Positions 61,557 through 64,000 of a DNA stretch of 64,000 nucleotides are shown piece by piece. Both the position numbers and the translations under genes were made by a program. This stretch comes from Daphnia carinata (Eukaryota; Arthropoda; Branchiopoda; Diplostraca; Daphniidae). The number at the start of each line of letters is the position of its first letter. Position 1 is the stretch's first letter. Under the pieces are notes generated by a model, which did no database searches, was not told the origin of the DNA, and was given only the letters and a program-made list of their open reading frames with translations. The stretch covers positions 3,348,001-3,412,000 of the forward strand of contig NC_081334.1 in assembly GCF_022539665.2 (NCBI RefSeq), given 5' to 3'.

Positions 61557-64000
61557 GCGTCACCCATGTTTAATGTAAAGCTGTTTGCTTTGGGTGAAAT
61601 TTATGCAGTATAAAGTTCTGGATGATAAAATTGCATTTGGGATGTGACCCAAACTACTGGATCTCTGTCTCGCAATGACATCTGGCAAAGTATTATGATA
61701 AAAAAACAATTAAAAATTATACTATTTAGATTAGAATGGTGAAATTTATTGCAATGCATGCTGTTTCTAACAAAGTAGTTCCTTGCAATGGTTTCTATTT
61801 GCTTAATCACATTTTGTTTAGGCAACTGTATTGGGGGTTCAGTAAAAGCCTAATACGATAGGGTTCTAGTAGAATCTAAACTGTACAGTTTGACAAACCC
61901 ATCTAGAAAATTGGCACAGTATATTATGTGATTACTTCAAGTTGGGTTTAGTAATTGCAGGCAACTTCTAATATAAATGTAACAAAGCATGCTTAAGGGT
62001 TCGGTGAGTTTAGAGTTATTACAGTTTTGCTGCTTAATGTTTTTGGTTGATGTCTGGGCTTCCCATTTACTTGTCTTAAAGGACGAATTTTTCTTAACTT
62101 TTTTAAAAGTATGTTGCTGTGAGTATTTTTAGTAATAATAAACTTGGCATATTAAAAAAAGTTAGCATATCTTGCTGTTGAATGGTTTGATTAATATAAA
62201 AATTTTTACACGACTTGGTTGCTATTCATTGGCATTAATTATTTTTTTCTTTAGGGTTTCCTGTTGCTGATGTGCTAGCCATGATACTGACAGATCTTTG
62301 TAACATTTTTAGAAGAAGCACGAAGTGGAGCTTTTTGGAGGTAGCTTAGACCACTTGCGTTTAAACCCATGATGTTCTGTATAACCCCTGGTTACACAGA
62401 ACCCGACAAAGATATCAAAGCTGTCTTCAACATGAAAGGACATGGTAGAAGAATTACCAACTGTTGGGCGGTCAGCTGTAGGTGTTTGTTACGAAAAAGT
62501 ACGAAAATCAAACAATGATGGTCGCTATGGTGGTTGTCCCGAAAACTCAGCCGAATGCGAAGCTCGTTAAGTATGCTCTACTATCACTACCTGTTTTAAG
62601 TGGTTTCAAATGTAAATCACGTTTTTAAAGAAAAAAGCCAATTATTTTGCTTTTCTTGGCTATTTATTTGATTCAGGAAGCAGCGTACTACTTCATGAGA
62701 ACCACGAATTATGCACACCGAGGCCAAACAGTAAGGGCCTCTAGGGTAATTATCTAGACAGAATGTCGATCAACTCGTCGTTACTGTCTGATGTACTGGC
62801 TATTCTATAATTCTAGAATCTAGTTTGTATGTCCCATACATTAAAGTTTTAAATACTCTCAATAGATTAACACATCTGCGAGCAAGGACCTTTACGGGCT
62901 ATGGGATCCTCAAAACGTATGACAACGAGCCCATATTCAAGTTGTAGCTCGAAAGTTCTACAACTAATGTTTTCCCTGAACATCAATGCAGCATGGAATG
63001 CTTTACAGGTCAATGGTACACTAACATCCCAGAGATATTATTCATCTGCTTTATTTGTTTTTCTTGCAATAGATGCCTAATGCGAGATGTGGAAAATGCT
63101 TGACAGAATGTGTAGGCTATTTTGATTAGACACATTGGTACCTAAGGTTTCTTGTGTTGGGTACATCAAAGCAGAAATAATTGTACTACAAAAAATGTGC
63201 AAGGCATGCTGGTCTGTTCTTCACAATTATGAGAGGTATAGAATTTATCAAGTAGCATTAAGGAAAGCTAAGGTTACCTAGAACTGATGAGGTTAATGTG
63301 GACATCAAGCTTTCAACTCCATCTATCTAAAACCTCCTGGCCTTTGGTCTTATTATTTGACCAGCTATTGCAAATCAAGTCGAGGTTAGTTTCAAAACGA
63401 AGAGGAAAGAATACTATAGAATTTGTGGTGTTTGCATCAGCAATGGACCCTTCTTCTATTTCAGAATCGCAAGGTACTGATCGTTTGCGTTGGAAATCTA
63501 TATTTGGCGATGGTTCCAAATGTTATATTTTACTTATTATTGTGCAGGCTTTTGCGGTCCAATCTGAGTGAAAACTGCTGTGTAACTTATTACATGAGGA
63601 ACTGGCGATTTTTGGAGATGGTTACACCTGGTAATACTTTTTTTTTTTTTTATATATACAGAGTGTGCCTAGTTTTTTTTTTTTTTCATACATCCATTAT
63701 ATTAGATTAAATTCTTCTGAAAGAGAAGCATTTGCCTATGGATAATGGTAACCCCAAGTGCGTCAAAACTTCGTTCCTAAAAAGAAGTTTCTAGGTATGA
63801 AGGCAATTTTCTTTAAATTATTTTCAGTTTTCTCTTTATTTTCCGGCAAATCCTAGTACCTGGCCAAGGAAACAGTTTTTAGCCTTATTATATGACAAAC
63901 CTTCCGAAGTCGCACTAAGTTGAATTTATTAATGAAGGGGAAAGAAAACTTCAAAAAAAATTGGAGCTTTGCATTGTCGAAGAATTTCTATTGGGTCGGA
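61557..64000. other. AT-rich DNA without recognisable gene
   Basis: No supported coding exon. A 13-bp hairpin stem lies at 62374-62402. The frame at 63287-63571 has ordinary composition but no homologue I recognise and no convincing splice partners. Confidence 0.5.
62374..62402. repeat. Tight hairpin, 13-bp stem, 3-nt loop
   Basis: GTTCTGTATAACC, loop CCT, GGTTACACAGAAC; 12 of 13 positions pair. Confidence 0.6.

Noticed and set aside
63287-63571. Plus-strand 94-codon frame near the right end
   Set aside because: Ordinary composition but no start context, no recognisable domain and conflicting splice signals.
1-64000. CRISPR array, rRNA, transposase or reverse transcriptase genes
   Set aside because: No regularly spaced repeats, no conserved rRNA segments and no enzyme motifs were seen on either strand.

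Overview
The window looks like part of an arthropod nuclear genome, most plausibly a crustacean of Daphnia type. Genes are intron-bearing and sparse, the DNA is AT-rich and crowded with simple repeats, and the only clear protein-coding loci are two Krüppel-like transcription factors with a metazoan C-terminal triple C2H2 zinc finger. No bacterial operon, rRNA, CRISPR array, insertion sequence or transposase reading frame was seen. The species assignment is inference.

Layout. Both genes lie on the minus strand, so transcription runs right to left. KLF copy B (39572-40989) has two exons: a 6-codon first exon and one long exon of 430 codons plus stop, giving 436 aa. KLF copy A (4695-8463) has four exons and gives 451 aa. 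About 31 kb without a recognisable gene separates them. Both belong to the KLF1/2/4-type subgroup by their fingers. They share an N-terminal WQDIE-x-VLL module, a PVIK[Q/N]E putative SUMO site, a TPP-x-SP motif and a basic patch before the fingers. The linkers have diverged: A is His/Pro-rich, B is Gln/Tyr-rich. The finger-coding DNA contains a 126-bp stretch identical between copies even at silent sites. Upstream of each gene lies a TGACGTCA palindrome followed after exactly 7 nt by CCAAT, a probable retained promoter module.

From 1 to about 53.4 kb the non-coding DNA is very rich in poly-A/T, poly-C/G, (CA)n, (GA)n and trinucleotide tracts. Nearly all longer reading frames there are translations of these tracts. 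From about 53.4-54.9 kb rightward the texture changes to ordinary AT-rich intergenic DNA. That part has dispersed-repeat signatures: two tRNA-like SINE heads facing away from each other, a tandem GC-rich palindrome at 61486-61556, short tandem repeats, and one GC-richer coding-like island (57060-57377) with a broken frame.

How it works together: the locus reads as a tandem KLF duplication. The two transcription factors probably bind the same CACCC/GC-box DNA because their fingers are almost identical, may respond to the same CREB/ATF and NF-Y inputs, and differ mainly in their activation/repression linkers.
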